Below are positions 1-8,312 of a stretch of DNA of 44,621 nucleotides, in pieces (the first letter of the stretch is position 1; every line of letters starts with the position of its first letter). The notes beneath the pieces were generated by a model. The model ran no database searches. It had not been told where the DNA came from and worked only from the letters and a program-made list of their open reading frames with translations. A program made the position numbers and the translations under genes. The DNA is from Candidatus Poribacteria bacterium WGA-3G (GTDB lineage Bacteria > Poribacteria > WGA-4E > WGA-3G): positions 1 to 44,621 of the forward strand of contig ASZN01000020.1 of NCBI GenBank assembly GCA_000406005.1, given 5' to 3'.

Positions 1-2
1 CG

Positions 3-1190
3 CACGTCCAGGGTGCCGACGTTGTCGTTATCTCGCCAGCGATTCCTGTCGATAACCCAGAACTCATTGCTGCAAAGGCTGCGAATATTCCAATCGTTAG
101 CGGCGCAGAAATGCTCAACGAGATTACACGGATGCGCTATAGTGTAGCCGTCAGCGGAACACACGGGAAAACAACGACGACCGCCATGACAGCGACAGTC
201 CTTAGCAGCCTTGACCCGACGGTCGTCGTTGGTGGGAAATTCGTCGACGGCAGCCACGCCAAAACCGGTGAAGGCGATGTTATGGTCATTGAAGCAGACG
301 AGGCGTACGGTTCGATTGAGATGTTCTATCCGACGGTTGCTGTCGTTACGTCCGTTGACGCGGACCACCTCGATTATTACAGCAACGTTGATGAAATCGG
401 GGAAACCTTTCTCAAATTCATTAATAAAGTACCGTTCTATGGTACAGCGGTACTCTGTCTGGATGCCGAGAATATCCAAAAATTCATCCCCCGGATTAAG
501 AAACGCTATATCACTTACGGTCTCGATACACGGGCAGACTTAATCGCCGAAGGGATTACCGTCGAAGGTCCAACATCGCGCTACCGTGTCCGAAGAAACG
601 GACATCTATACGGTGAAATCCATCTTAAAATGCCAGGACGGCATAACATCTCTAACTCCCTGGCAGCCATCGCTGTCGGCCTCGAACTTGATGTCCCATT
701 TGAGCGTATTCGGGAGAGCCTTGAATCGTTCCAAGGCGTTCATCGACGTTTTGAAGTACTCGGTGAAGCCAACGATATCATCGTCGTTGACGATTATGCC
801 CATAATCCAGCGAAATTGAAAGCCGCACTCAGCGGCGCAAGAGACGGCTACAAGCGTCGTATCGTCGCAGTTTTTCAGCCACATCGGTACCAACGCGTCA
901 GAGATTTAGCAGACGAATTTGCCCGATCCTTTTATCAGGCAGATGTACTTATTGTTACATCCATTTACGGAGCAGGCGAGGCACCTATCGAAAACGTTAC
1001 CGCCGAAAAATTGGCAGAATCAATACAAGCACACGGGCACCGACAAGTCCATTATGTACCCGATGCCGATGAAATTACCGATGTCCTCATGGACATAACG
1101 CAACCTGAGGACATCGTGATAACGTTAGGCGCAGGCGATATTAGTAAGATCGGACGGGCATTCTTAAAAAGGATTAAGGCATCGAACTAA
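3..1190 (+). CDS. murC: UDP-N-acetylmuramate--L-alanine ligase (MurC), 5' end outside window
   Basis: Cytoplasmic Mur ligase that adds L-alanine to UDP-MurNAc using ATP, the first step of the peptidoglycan stem peptide. The frame is open from base 3, and the ATG at 111 is internal: upstream codons read HVQGADVVVISPAIPVDNPE, the expected N-terminal Rossmann region. About 395 residues are visible, of roughly 460 in the family. Motifs: ATP-binding GTHGKTTTT; EADEAYGSI; VTSVDADHLDYY; HNISNSLAA in the central domain; DDYAHNP and FQPHRYQR in the C-terminal domain. The next gene, ftsQ, starts 70 bases downstream, so this is the end of the mur part of a dcw cluster. No murB or ddl lies between them. 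Confidence 0.96.
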   Translation, partial: HVQGADVVVISPAIPVDNPELIAAKAANIPIVSGAEMLNEITRMRYSVAVSGTHGKTTTTAMTATVLSSLDPTVVVGGKFVDGSHAKTGEGDVMVIEADEAYGSIEMFYPTVAVVTSVDADHLDYYSNVDEIGETFLKFINKVPFYGTAVLCLDAENIQKFIPRIKKRYITYGLDTRADLIAEGITVEGPTSRYRVRRNGHLYGEIHLKMPGRHNISNSLAAIAVGLELDVPFERIRESLESFQGVHRRFEVLGEANDIIVVDDYAHNPAKLKAALSGARDGYKRRIVAVFQPHRYQRVRDLADEFARSFYQADVLIVTSIYGAGEAPIENVTAEKLAESIQAHGHRQVHYVPDADEITDVLMDITQPEDIVITLGAGDISKIGRAFLKRIKASN

Positions 1191-1260
1191 GCAAAACGAT
1201 CTCCTAAACCATCAGAACGGAAATCGACTCGTATAGAAACGCGGAAAAGAGGGTGCCTTC

Positions 1261-2154
1261 TTGCGTAAGAAGCGTAGACAATATACTCGACAGAATTCAA
1301 TGCCACCACAGCAACTCGGTAAGCATCCGAATGCCAAAATATACCGGTTCCGGCGTATCGTTTTCGCCGCCGCTGCCCTACTGACTTTAGCGTTCATCAC
1401 TAAAACAGTACTCAGTTTCTTCGGTGCTGAATATGTTTCGCTTGAATTTTCTGGTAATATGCATTATACTGATTTACAGATCTCTGATGTCTTAGGCAAA
1501 AAGTTACAAAATATCGTCATAGATTCTGAAGAACAGACAGCCGCCTATCTCAAAGAGAACCTGAGTTATCTAAAAGATGCCTACATTACGAAAAATGTAA
1601 TGAAACGGATGCTGACCATTAAAGTTACCGAGCGTGCCCCGTTCGCTCTTCTGAGAATTGATTCTACGGATGAAAAGAACAGTGCATTTTTCTTGGTAGA
1701 TAACGAAGGACATGTGTTAAAACATATAGGTAACGGTGCAGCGAGTCCATTAATATCTGAACAGTTCCCAAATATGGCTGTCCTGAGAGTCATTAATGAC
1801 ACGTTACCGAAGGTCGGGACGGCTGTTAAGATATCTGAGCTCGCCGTCGGTTTAAATATTCTGAAAACTGCCTTACTTTTAGAACGAAGCCTTGCCAGAC
1901 AGATCAAGAATATTGATCTAAACGATCAGCGGAAAATTAAACTCCGTCTCAATAATTTCCCTGGAACTGTTTGGCTCGCTGGAGATGCAGTCAAATCAGG
2001 ACTTCATCATGTCGCTCTGTTCTTAAAACAGCAAAATACCTACGGACTTGAACTTATCAGTGCCGGAACCGAGCCGGAACACCTGTACTTAGATGCAAGA
2101 TATGAAGATACAGTATACTTAGGCGGGTTGGCAGCACGCAAGAAGAAACAATAA
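1261..2154 (+). CDS. ftsQ: cell-division protein FtsQ/DivIB-like
   Basis: Bitopic inner-membrane divisome protein that links early and late division proteins. The 297-residue product has a basic N-terminus (RKKRRQ), one membrane segment at about residues 30-55 (IVFAAAALLTLAFITKTVLSFF), then a POTRA-like region starting near YVSLEFSGNMHYTDLQISDVLG and an FtsQ-type beta region. Sequence alone gives moderate family certainty, but the position between murC and ftsA fits FtsQ exactly. The start is a TTG preceded by GAGGGTG. A 7-base inverted repeat (AGCACGC at 2133-2139, GCGTGCT at 2157-2163) spans the stop codon and is followed by TATAAT at 2163 and pentameric GAATA repeats. I see no matching -35 there. 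Confidence 0.88.
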   Translation: MRKKRRQYTRQNSMPPQQLGKHPNAKIYRFRRIVFAAAALLTLAFITKTVLSFFGAEYVSLEFSGNMHYTDLQISDVLGKKLQNIVIDSEEQTAAYLKENLSYLKDAYITKNVMKRMLTIKVTERAPFALLRIDSTDEKNSAFFLVDNEGHVLKHIGNGAASPLISEQFPNMAVLRVINDTLPKVGTAVKISELAVGLNILKTALLLERSLARQIKNIDLNDQRKIKLRLNNFPGTVWLAGDAVKSGLHHVALFLKQQNTYGLELISAGTEPEHLYLDARYEDTVYLGGLAARKKKQ

Positions 2155-2245
2155 CAGCGTGCTATAATAGAATAGAATAGAATATAGGGTAATATTCCGA
2201 GGTATTGCTTTTCAAGTTTGATGAAAGAGGAGGTGAAGCATTTAA

Positions 2246-3472
2246 ATGCCAAAACAAAACATTATTGCAGGACTTGATATCGGTTCAAGCAAAATTTCGG
2301 TCATTGTCGCGAATACATTACAAGGAAGTAGCCAGAAGATAGGTGTCATCGGCGTTGGACACGCACCCGCCGAAGGGCTTCGAGCAGGTGTTGTCGTTGA
2401 CATCAACCAAACTGCTGAAGCAATCCGTAAAGCCATTTCTAACGCCGAATTGATGGCAGGTGTAAAGATAGACTCCGTTTGTGTCGGTATTTCCGGGGCA
2501 CATATCATCGGACAGACTTCGCACGGTGTCGTTTCGGTCGCCAATACCGAGATTTCATACGAAGACGTTGACCGCGCCATGATAGCAGCGAAGGCGATTT
2601 CTATTCCTGCAGACCGAGAGATATTACATGTTATCCAACAAAGTTTCGTCGTCGATGCACAAGATCGTATTAGGGAACCCGTCGGTATGTCCGGCGCGCG
2701 CCTTGAAGCCTATGCTTATATCATCACAGGGAGTACAACGGCTATCCAGAATTTGCTTAATAGTATTGAAAAGGCTGGCGTGCCTATCATAGAGACGCTC
2801 GTCACCGCACCCTTGGCGGCGACACAGGCAGTCGTTTCAAGAGATGAACGTGAAGTCGGTATCGCTCTCGTTGACATCGGAGATGGAACAACTGAAATCG
2901 TCGTTTACAAAGAAGATTCTATTCAACATACAGCAGTCATTCCAGTCGGTGGGCAGCACGTTACCAACGATATCGCACAGTACTTAAAAGTTACCCTTCC
3001 TGAAGCGGAGGAACTCAAACTGCATCGCGGTTGCGCTTGGACGGAATTGGTCGATCCTGATGATGATAGGTCCATCCCGGTTACCAGTGACGCTAACCCG
3101 CCACGTTTCATTGACCGAATTGAACTTGCAGAAATTATTGAATACCGCATGGCAGAAATCTTAGAAGTGATCGGTGAAGAATTAGGCGACATACCGCTTC
3201 CAGGTGGGCTGATACTTACCGGCGGCACCGCCCTGATGGATGGGCTCCAAGAACTTGCTGAAGCGATGTTGCAACTTCGCGTACAGATCGGGTACCCGCG
3301 CGGGTTACAAGGCTTAACCGATCGCGTAAACCACCCGATGTATGCCGCAAGTATAGGACTCGCACTGTACGGCGAATCTTTGCGCCGTCAAGAACAGGAA
3401 CAGAACGCTCGGTATCGTGAAAAGGGGGTCGGTAACTTCCTGCAACGCATCAAAGAATGGTTCGGATATTAG
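2246..3472 (+). CDS. ftsA: cell-division actin-like ATPase FtsA
   Basis: FtsA polymerises on the inner membrane and tethers FtsZ. The 408-residue product has the actin-fold phosphate-1 motif GLDIGSSKISVIVA at the N-terminus, a SHS2/1C region (GVCVGISGAHI type, followed by HVIQQSFVVDAQ), phosphate-2 VDIGDGTTEIVVY, and the adenosine motif LTGGTALMDGL. It ends in NFLQRIKEWFGY, the expected amphipathic membrane-targeting helix. Start: ATG 18 bases into the line after a strong GAGGAGGTG Shine-Dalgarno. It follows ftsQ by about 90 bases and precedes ftsZ by 376 bases. The large gap holds a separate ftsZ promoter, so ftsA and ftsZ need not be strictly co-transcribed. Confidence 0.96.
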   Translation: MPKQNIIAGLDIGSSKISVIVANTLQGSSQKIGVIGVGHAPAEGLRAGVVVDINQTAEAIRKAISNAELMAGVKIDSVCVGISGAHIIGQTSHGVVSVANTEISYEDVDRAMIAAKAISIPADREILHVIQQSFVVDAQDRIREPVGMSGARLEAYAYIITGSTTAIQNLLNSIEKAGVPIIETLVTAPLAATQAVVSRDEREVGIALVDIGDGTTEIVVYKEDSIQHTAVIPVGGQHVTNDIAQYLKVTLPEAEELKLHRGCAWTELVDPDDDRSIPVTSDANPPRFIDRIELAEIIEYRMAEILEVIGEELGDIPLPGGLILTGGTALMDGLQELAEAMLQLRVQIGYPRGLQGLTDRVNHPMYAASIGLALYGESLRRQEQEQNARYREKGVGNFLQRIKEWFGY

Positions 3473-3582
3473 ACCTATTGCGCTAACCCTTATGTCCCAA
3501 CGCAATGAGGCGTACAGGACGATTTAGTTTTCGGTTTTGATTTTGATTTTCGTTTACATAAGTTGACGTTTTCTTACGAAAG

Positions 3583-3628
3583 ATCGCGAGCATGAAGAAA
3601 CACCCCAGCAAAAACACTCGCTCCTACA
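3583..3628 (-). repeat. diverged copy of the GTAGGAGCGAG hairpin repeat
   Basis: Left arm ATCGCGAGCA (3583-3592) and right arm CTCGCTCCTACA (3617-3628) match, in reverse complement, the repeat embedded in a gene at 36655-36678 (TGTAGGAGCGAGC...GCTCGCGATT). The loop is longer here, about 24 bases against 3. It lies in the 376-base ftsA-ftsZ gap, which otherwise shows only the ftsZ promoter and leader. Confidence 0.5.
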
Positions 3629-3699
3629 GGGGAGGTGTATTTACAGAGATAAAGTAAATATATAAAACTGAATGGCCCTGGTGAGACGTACAGGAATAC

Positions 3700-3728
3700 T
3701 TGACTTAAACTCGCTCATAGCGTATAAT
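3700..3728 (+). promoter_or_regulatory. sigma70-type promoter upstream of ftsZ
   Basis: TTGACT (3700-3705), a 17-base spacer, and TATAAT (3723-3728): five of six and six of six matches with ideal spacing. Initiation would fall near 3735, giving a leader of about 110 bases before the ftsZ ATG. Confidence 0.8.
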
Positions 3729-3813
3729 TTAATGTGAAAACGCGAACCAACATCAGTTATGAAGGAACCTCGGTCTGGAGATTGAGGCTATATTGATGAT
3801 AGGAGGAATTAGG

Positions 3814-3840
3814 TTGCTATGTCTACCTTATGGTAACTGA
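3814..3840 (+). CDS. possible leader peptide upstream of ftsZ
   Basis: The best Shine-Dalgarno before ftsZ, AGGAGG at 3801-3806, is 42 bases from the ftsZ ATG. At normal spacing (7 bases) it faces a TTG at 3814 that opens an 8-codon frame (MLCLPYGN, stop 3838-3840). At 12 bases it faces an ATG at 3819 opening a 5-codon frame (MSTLW). Either would end 9-12 bases before ftsZ and could couple ftsZ translation to leader translation. This is inference: no conservation data are available and such short frames arise by chance. Confidence 0.35.
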   Translation: MLCLPYGN

Positions 3841-3848
3841 AATCCAAT

Positions 3849-5165
3849 ATGATAGAATTTGAACAAGAAGAATTTGAAAATTTACGCGCACGGATTAAAG
3901 TCATCGGAGTCGGTGGAGCAGGCGGAAATGCAGTTAAACGTATGATAGAAGCCGGACTCACCGGTATAGAGTTTTATGCCGTTAATACCGATCAACAAGC
4001 ACTATTGACCTGCCTCGGGGCAACCCAAATCCAGATCGGCTATAATACAACCGAAGGTTTGGGGTCCGGTGCCAACCCTGAAATCGGTAAGAAAGCCGCT
4101 GAAGAGGATAGAGAACAACTTCAGGCGATCGTTGAAAACGCGAACATGGTCTTCATTACAGCAGGTATGGGCGGCGGAACCGGAACCGGTGCAGCACCTC
4201 TCATCGCTTCACTTGCCTGCGAATCCGGAGCCCTGACAATCGGGGTCGTCACACGTCCGTTTGACTTTGAAGGACAACGCCGCTCATCATCCGCCGAAGC
4301 CGGACTTCAAGAACTCCGTGAAGCCGCTGATTCTGTAATCGTCGTTCCGAACCAACGCCTCATCGATACAATGGACAGAAAACTTCCGATACGAGAGGCG
4401 TTCCGTATGGGAGACCAGATCCTACTCCACGGGGTCAAAAGTATCTCTGACATCGTTACGGAATCCGGCGAAATTAACGTTGACTTCGCGGATGTTGAGT
4501 CCATCATGCGGAATGCTGGCAGCGCATTGATGGGAATGGGGCACGCGACTGGCGATAACCGAGCACACATCGCTGCAGAACAAGCCATCAGTTCGCCACT
4601 CCTCGAACAGACCAACATCGCCGGTGCTGTCGGTATGATCGTTAACATTACCGCACCGCCTGATTTTATGATGTATGAACTTGACGAGGCGATGCAGGTT
4701 ATTAAAGATACCGCACCAGACGCACAAATTATCTTCGGTCTCGTTTACAAAGATGAATTGGAACTCGATGATGAAGTCCTCGTAACTGTCATCGCAACCG
4801 GGTTTGATACGATCGCAGATAATAGATATGCACTCGGCTCCGGATCCCAACGAGTTAGTAGTGGCACCAGAACTTCACGATACGATGACGCAGACGTTTA
4901 TCAAAGACAACCCGCGACACCATCAGAACAACGTCCGGCAGGCGGCGGCAGATCCCGACCGGGAGGCGGTAGAGCCCCCGCGCGTAGACCTACTGCGCCG
5001 ACACACGCACCCGACCCTGAACCTGCTGAAGACGAAGAGCATGAACCCCAAGGTAGAGGACGGCGACCCACCAGAGGACGATCACAAAGCACACGACGAC
5101 GCGACACAGATTGGGAAATTCCGGCTTTTCTGCGCGTCAACTCAAAAAACCGGAACGATAAATAG
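3849..5165 (+). CDS. ftsZ: cell-division tubulin homologue FtsZ
   Basis: GTPase that polymerises into the cytokinetic Z ring. The 438-residue product carries GVGGAGGNAV, the tubulin signature GGGTGTGAAP, the NTDQQAL region and the T7 loop NVDFADVESIM, so the GTPase core is complete. After about residue 330 comes a low-complexity linker rich in Arg, Pro, Gly and Asp/Glu, then the conserved tail WEIPAFLRV, the peptide that binds FtsA. The linker is clearly more basic than the core. ATG 3849 is the only plausible start, because an in-frame stop lies at 3834, but it has no close Shine-Dalgarno (see the leader-peptide entry). The next gene starts within 6 bases of the stop. Confidence 0.97.
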   Translation: MIEFEQEEFENLRARIKVIGVGGAGGNAVKRMIEAGLTGIEFYAVNTDQQALLTCLGATQIQIGYNTTEGLGSGANPEIGKKAAEEDREQLQAIVENANMVFITAGMGGGTGTGAAPLIASLACESGALTIGVVTRPFDFEGQRRSSSAEAGLQELREAADSVIVVPNQRLIDTMDRKLPIREAFRMGDQILLHGVKSISDIVTESGEINVDFADVESIMRNAGSALMGMGHATGDNRAHIAAEQAISSPLLEQTNIAGAVGMIVNITAPPDFMMYELDEAMQVIKDTAPDAQIIFGLVYKDELELDDEVLVTVIATGFDTIADNRYALGSGSQRVSSGTRTSRYDDADVYQRQPATPSEQRPAGGGRSRPGGGRAPARRPTAPTHAPDPEPAEDEEHEPQGRGRRPTRGRSQSTRRRDTDWEIPAFLRVNSKNRNDK

Positions 5166-5171
5166 GTATTG

Positions 5172-6899
5172 ATGCTCGACTTACGCCAACACTACCAAAA
5201 CCTGCGCAGTCAAGAACACAGCACGCAGCATAATTTCAGAAAACCTAACAGGTTCGCACTTGTCTATCCGAGTACTTATGAACTTGGAATGTCAAGTCTC
5301 GGCGTTCAGGTGATCCATTCTATCCTCAACAATCGGGCAGATACCGCTTGCGAGCGCGTTTTTGTTCCTGAATCGAATTATATCCGGAAACTTATTACTC
5401 AGCAAAAGCCGCTTTTCTCCTTTGAAACGCAAACTGCCCTTAACCAGTTTGATGTCATCGGGTTTTCAGTCTCTTTTGAATCCGATTATGTGAACATTCC
5501 GCGTACCTTGCAGCTCGCGAATATACCGCCACTCGCCGAAGAACGTACAGATTGGGACCCCCTCGTCATCGCGGGTGGTATCAATATCTCCTACAATCCA
5601 GAACCGATCGCCGATTTCGTTGATGTTTTCGTTGTCGGCGAAGCCGAACATACCATCCATCAACTCATGGATCACTTTAACGCGTGGAAGCAGTCTCGCG
5701 CCGCCAAGCATGAGTTACTCGAAACATTGGCGACTGTTCCGGGACTTTATGTACCGAGTTTTTATGATGTAACCTACCACGATGACGGCACCATCGATGC
5801 AGTTACACCAAAATCGGGGATCTCCGCGCGTATTCGTGCCGGTGCCGTGCCAAAACTTGACGATGTCGAAACTTGCACACATATCCACACACCCAATACT
5901 GAATTCGCGAATGCACACCTCATCGAAATCGTGCGTGGCTGTGGTAGGCAGTGCCGTTTTTGTGTCGCTGACTATGCCCGTCGATGGCCCCGGCACCGTT
6001 CTGTAGAAAGTACACTCGCACTCGCTGAACGCGCACGCGGGATTACGGATAGGATCGGACTCGTTGGTGCCTCTATCTCTGACCACCCACACATTGATGA
6101 AATCGCGTCAGGACTCGTCGCGCGCGGGTTCCGCATCTCTTGCGCCTCACTCCGTGCCGAAACCGTCCGCGCCCCACTCCTCGATGCACTCGCAGACAGT
6201 GAACAAGGCACTATCACGATCGCGCCAGAAGTCGCCACCGAAGAACTTCAGAAGGTCGTCAATAAGGCAATTCCACGTGAGAGACTCTATTACATTTTTG
6301 AAGAGGCGTTGAAGCGCGATATTCTCAACCTGCGACTCTATTTCCTTATCGGTGTGCCACACGAAAAACCTGAGGATGTCCAAGCGATCGTCGATATGGC
6401 AAAGGAGATGCGCACGATCGTACTCCCACACGCGAAACGAACCGGAAGAATCGCACGTATCAGTTTCACAATTTCCCCGATGGTGCCAAAACCGCATACA
6501 CCTTTCCAGTGGGTAGCCATGGAACCTCCGAAAACCATCGCTCGGAAACTTGATTTCCTTAAACGTGAAATTAACCGACTCGGCAGTATAAAAGTCGGCT
6601 CTGCAAGCGCCAGACTCGCACACCAAGAAGCTGCGTTCGCACGCGGCGACCGACGACTCGGAAAAGTTATTTTGGAAATCGCAAACGGCACATCGTGGAA
6701 TCAAGCCTTCCGTACACACGGGTTAATGCCACACTTTTACGCAACTCGCCAACGTCCACTGCATGAAGTCAACCCGTGGGATCATCTCGACCTGAATGTT
6801 AAACCCCAATTCTTACAACTTGAGTTCAACAAGCACGAAAAAGGTTTCATGACCAGTGAATGTGATACGACCGTCTGTAAAAAATGTGGTGCCTGCTAA
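5172..6899 (+). CDS. TIGR03960-like radical SAM protein with N-terminal B12-binding-like domain
   Basis: 575 residues. The N-terminal region (FALVYPSTYELGMSSLGVQVIHSILN, then FDVIGFSVSFESDY and VIAGGINISYNPEPIADFVD) resembles the cobalamin-binding-like domain of the TIGR03960/YgiQ-type radical SAM group. The radical SAM cluster motif CGRQCRFC puts cysteines at residues 257, 261 and 264. A C-terminal cysteine cluster (CDTTVCKKCGAC) fits the CxxC-type tail of TIGR03960. The substrate is unknown. In clostridia the family usually sits beside a TIGR03936 protein and RNase E/G; here it directly follows ftsZ with a 6-base gap and is probably co-transcribed. A TTG at 5169 is an alternative start one codon earlier. 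Confidence 0.85.
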   Translation: MLDLRQHYQNLRSQEHSTQHNFRKPNRFALVYPSTYELGMSSLGVQVIHSILNNRADTACERVFVPESNYIRKLITQQKPLFSFETQTALNQFDVIGFSVSFESDYVNIPRTLQLANIPPLAEERTDWDPLVIAGGINISYNPEPIADFVDVFVVGEAEHTIHQLMDHFNAWKQSRAAKHELLETLATVPGLYVPSFYDVTYHDDGTIDAVTPKSGISARIRAGAVPKLDDVETCTHIHTPNTEFANAHLIEIVRGCGRQCRFCVADYARRWPRHRSVESTLALAERARGITDRIGLVGASISDHPHIDEIASGLVARGFRISCASLRAETVRAPLLDALADSEQGTITIAPEVATEELQKVVNKAIPRERLYYIFEEALKRDILNLRLYFLIGVPHEKPEDVQAIVDMAKEMRTIVLPHAKRTGRIARISFTISPMVPKPHTPFQWVAMEPPKTIARKLDFLKREINRLGSIKVGSASARLAHQEAAFARGDRRLGKVILEIANGTSWNQAFRTHGLMPHFYATRQRPLHEVNPWDHLDLNVKPQFLQLEFNKHEKGFMTSECDTTVCKKCGAC

Positions 6900-7051
6900 A
6901 AAGAAGCCGTCAGCAAGATGACTATCGGAAACCATCGGAAACCATCAGCCTGTAAGGTTTGTAAAGTGTAGCTAAAGTGAACTAAAGTTCTCAACTTCTC
7001 AACTTTTCAACTTTAGAACACTTTGAAACTTCCCTCAAGGAGGAATTTACT
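6900..7051 (+). other. intergenic region with simple direct and inverted repeats
   Basis: Contains CGGAAACCAT twice in tandem, a run of short AACTT(C/T)TC units, and an inverted pair CTAAAGTT (6982-6989) and AACTTTAG (7009-7016). The pair may form a weak hairpin. It ends in the AAGGAGG Shine-Dalgarno of the next gene. No promoter was recognised. Confidence 0.4.
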
Positions 7052-7828
7052 ATGCTCAAATTTGAACAACTTATAGGGGTGCTCGTTGCAATAGTCGTAT
7101 TGTTCACCCTTACAACATCTTTATATGCGGGATTGGATGACGAATCCCTCGTTTTGTATCTCTCTTTTGATGAAGGAGCAGGTGGTGATGCTGCAGATAG
7201 TTCCGTGCATGGCCACGATGGTGAACTTATCAAAAGTCCGACATGGGTGGACGGGCAGTTCGGAAAGGCATTAGAGTTTGACGGAACAAAGGGGCAACAT
7301 GTAAAAGTGCCTATCAATGATACACTACAAGTAAGAGAGCAGTTCTCGATCGCTTTCTGGGTTAAACGTGGGGATGACCAAATTCGCGACTGGAATTATA
7401 TGGTGACAGCTGGGTCCCTGAAGTGGGCATCAATTTTTAGAAAAGGCGACAGCAAAACCTATTTCTGGTCGACATCCGGTGGTGGTTGGGCACAAAAAGC
7501 CGTTAGTAATGACATCCAACCCGAAGATTGGGTACACCTTGCGGTGACGCACGACACCAAATCCGAAGTCGTCATCTATAACGACGGAAAGAAGGCAGGC
7601 GGCGGAAATAAACCACCACCCGTCGATGAAATTGATGGTTCCGTTATGGTCGGTGCACGCCACCCCGGTGAGGAATTTTTCACCGGTATCATTGACGAGG
7701 TATTTGTCTTCAATCGAATCATCACCGAGGCGGAAATCAACGAAATTATGAGTGGCGATTTTCTACCCGTGGAACCCGCAGAGAAACTCGCGACGACATG
7801 GGGCAGTATAAAGGCTGACCGCGACTGA
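7052..7828 (+). CDS. secreted LamG-domain protein with C-terminal KLATTWG tag
   Basis: 258 residues. The signal peptide (IGVLVAIVVLFTLTTSLYA, cleavage near residue 27) is followed by a LamG/concanavalin-like jelly roll: LVLYLSFDEGAGGDAADSS at the start, then FSIAFWVKRG, WVHLAVTHD and GIIDEVFVFNRIITEAEINEIM at the end. Such domains bind glycans or proteins outside the cell. The ligand cannot be read from sequence. The last 20 residues (7766-7828) carry PVEPAEKLATTWGSIK, shared with four other secreted proteins here. Start: ATG after AAGGAGG. It is a stand-alone gene. Confidence 0.85.
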   Translation: MLKFEQLIGVLVAIVVLFTLTTSLYAGLDDESLVLYLSFDEGAGGDAADSSVHGHDGELIKSPTWVDGQFGKALEFDGTKGQHVKVPINDTLQVREQFSIAFWVKRGDDQIRDWNYMVTAGSLKWASIFRKGDSKTYFWSTSGGGWAQKAVSNDIQPEDWVHLAVTHDTKSEVVIYNDGKKAGGGNKPPPVDEIDGSVMVGARHPGEEFFTGIIDEVFVFNRIITEAEINEIMSGDFLPVEPAEKLATTWGSIKADRD

Positions 7829-7851
7829 CCCTTTATCCAGACTGTTCTTCG

Positions 7852-7876
7852 TAGGGACGAGGCTGCCTCGTCCCTA
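7852..7876. repeat. dispersed hairpin repeat, TAGGGACGAGG type
   Basis: Perfect 11-base stem TAGGGACGAGG / CCTCGTCCCTA with a CTG loop, between the LamG gene and the small membrane protein. It belongs to the same family as the copies at 30421, 35347 and 40824. Confidence 0.8.
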
Positions 7877-7904
7877 AAAACCTATCAATATAAGGAAGCC
7901 AAGA

Positions 7905-8198
7905 ATGGACTTCAGTCGGTTTGGAATCACCGTTATTGATATAGGCATCGTAAGCATCGGAGTCATCGGATTCGCTTGGCTCTTCCGAAGAATCGCTATC
8001 CTTGAGCGAGAAAATGGAAGACTACAAGCGGAAGTAAATGCTTTCACGAAAGAAGTAGATACACTCACGAAAGAAGTAGATACACTCACGAAAGAGAATC
8101 AAGATCTTAGACAAGAGCTCAATATTTTGGCAGCACGATACACCGAAATCAAAGAGATGCTTACGCTGCTTCTCAAGCGCGAAAATTTTATCCAATAA
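7905..8198 (+). CDS. small membrane-anchored coiled-coil protein
   Basis: 97 residues, no recognised family. Residues about 9-28 (TVIDIGIVSIGVIGFAWLF) form one membrane segment. The rest is a charged heptad-like helix (ILERENGRLQAEVNAF...), likely a coiled coil. A 21-base unit is perfectly duplicated in frame (8046-8066 and 8067-8087), encoding two copies of TKEVDTL, and a third partial unit follows: recent slippage or duplication adding heptads. The start ATG follows AAGGAAGCC. It stands alone between the LamG gene and the TPR/CRTAC1 pair. The function is unknown. Confidence 0.65.
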   Translation: MDFSRFGITVIDIGIVSIGVIGFAWLFRRIAILERENGRLQAEVNAFTKEVDTLTKEVDTLTKENQDLRQELNILAARYTEIKEMLTLLLKRENFIQ

Positions 8199-8312
8199 AC
8201 CGGTACTATTACAAACCGCATCTACCGCGGCTTAAAATCGAAACGCGCGCTGACGCTAACGCAACATACTATAGGGCGGCGCAAACGCTGTCCTTACATT
8301 GGAGGGAAGCGG

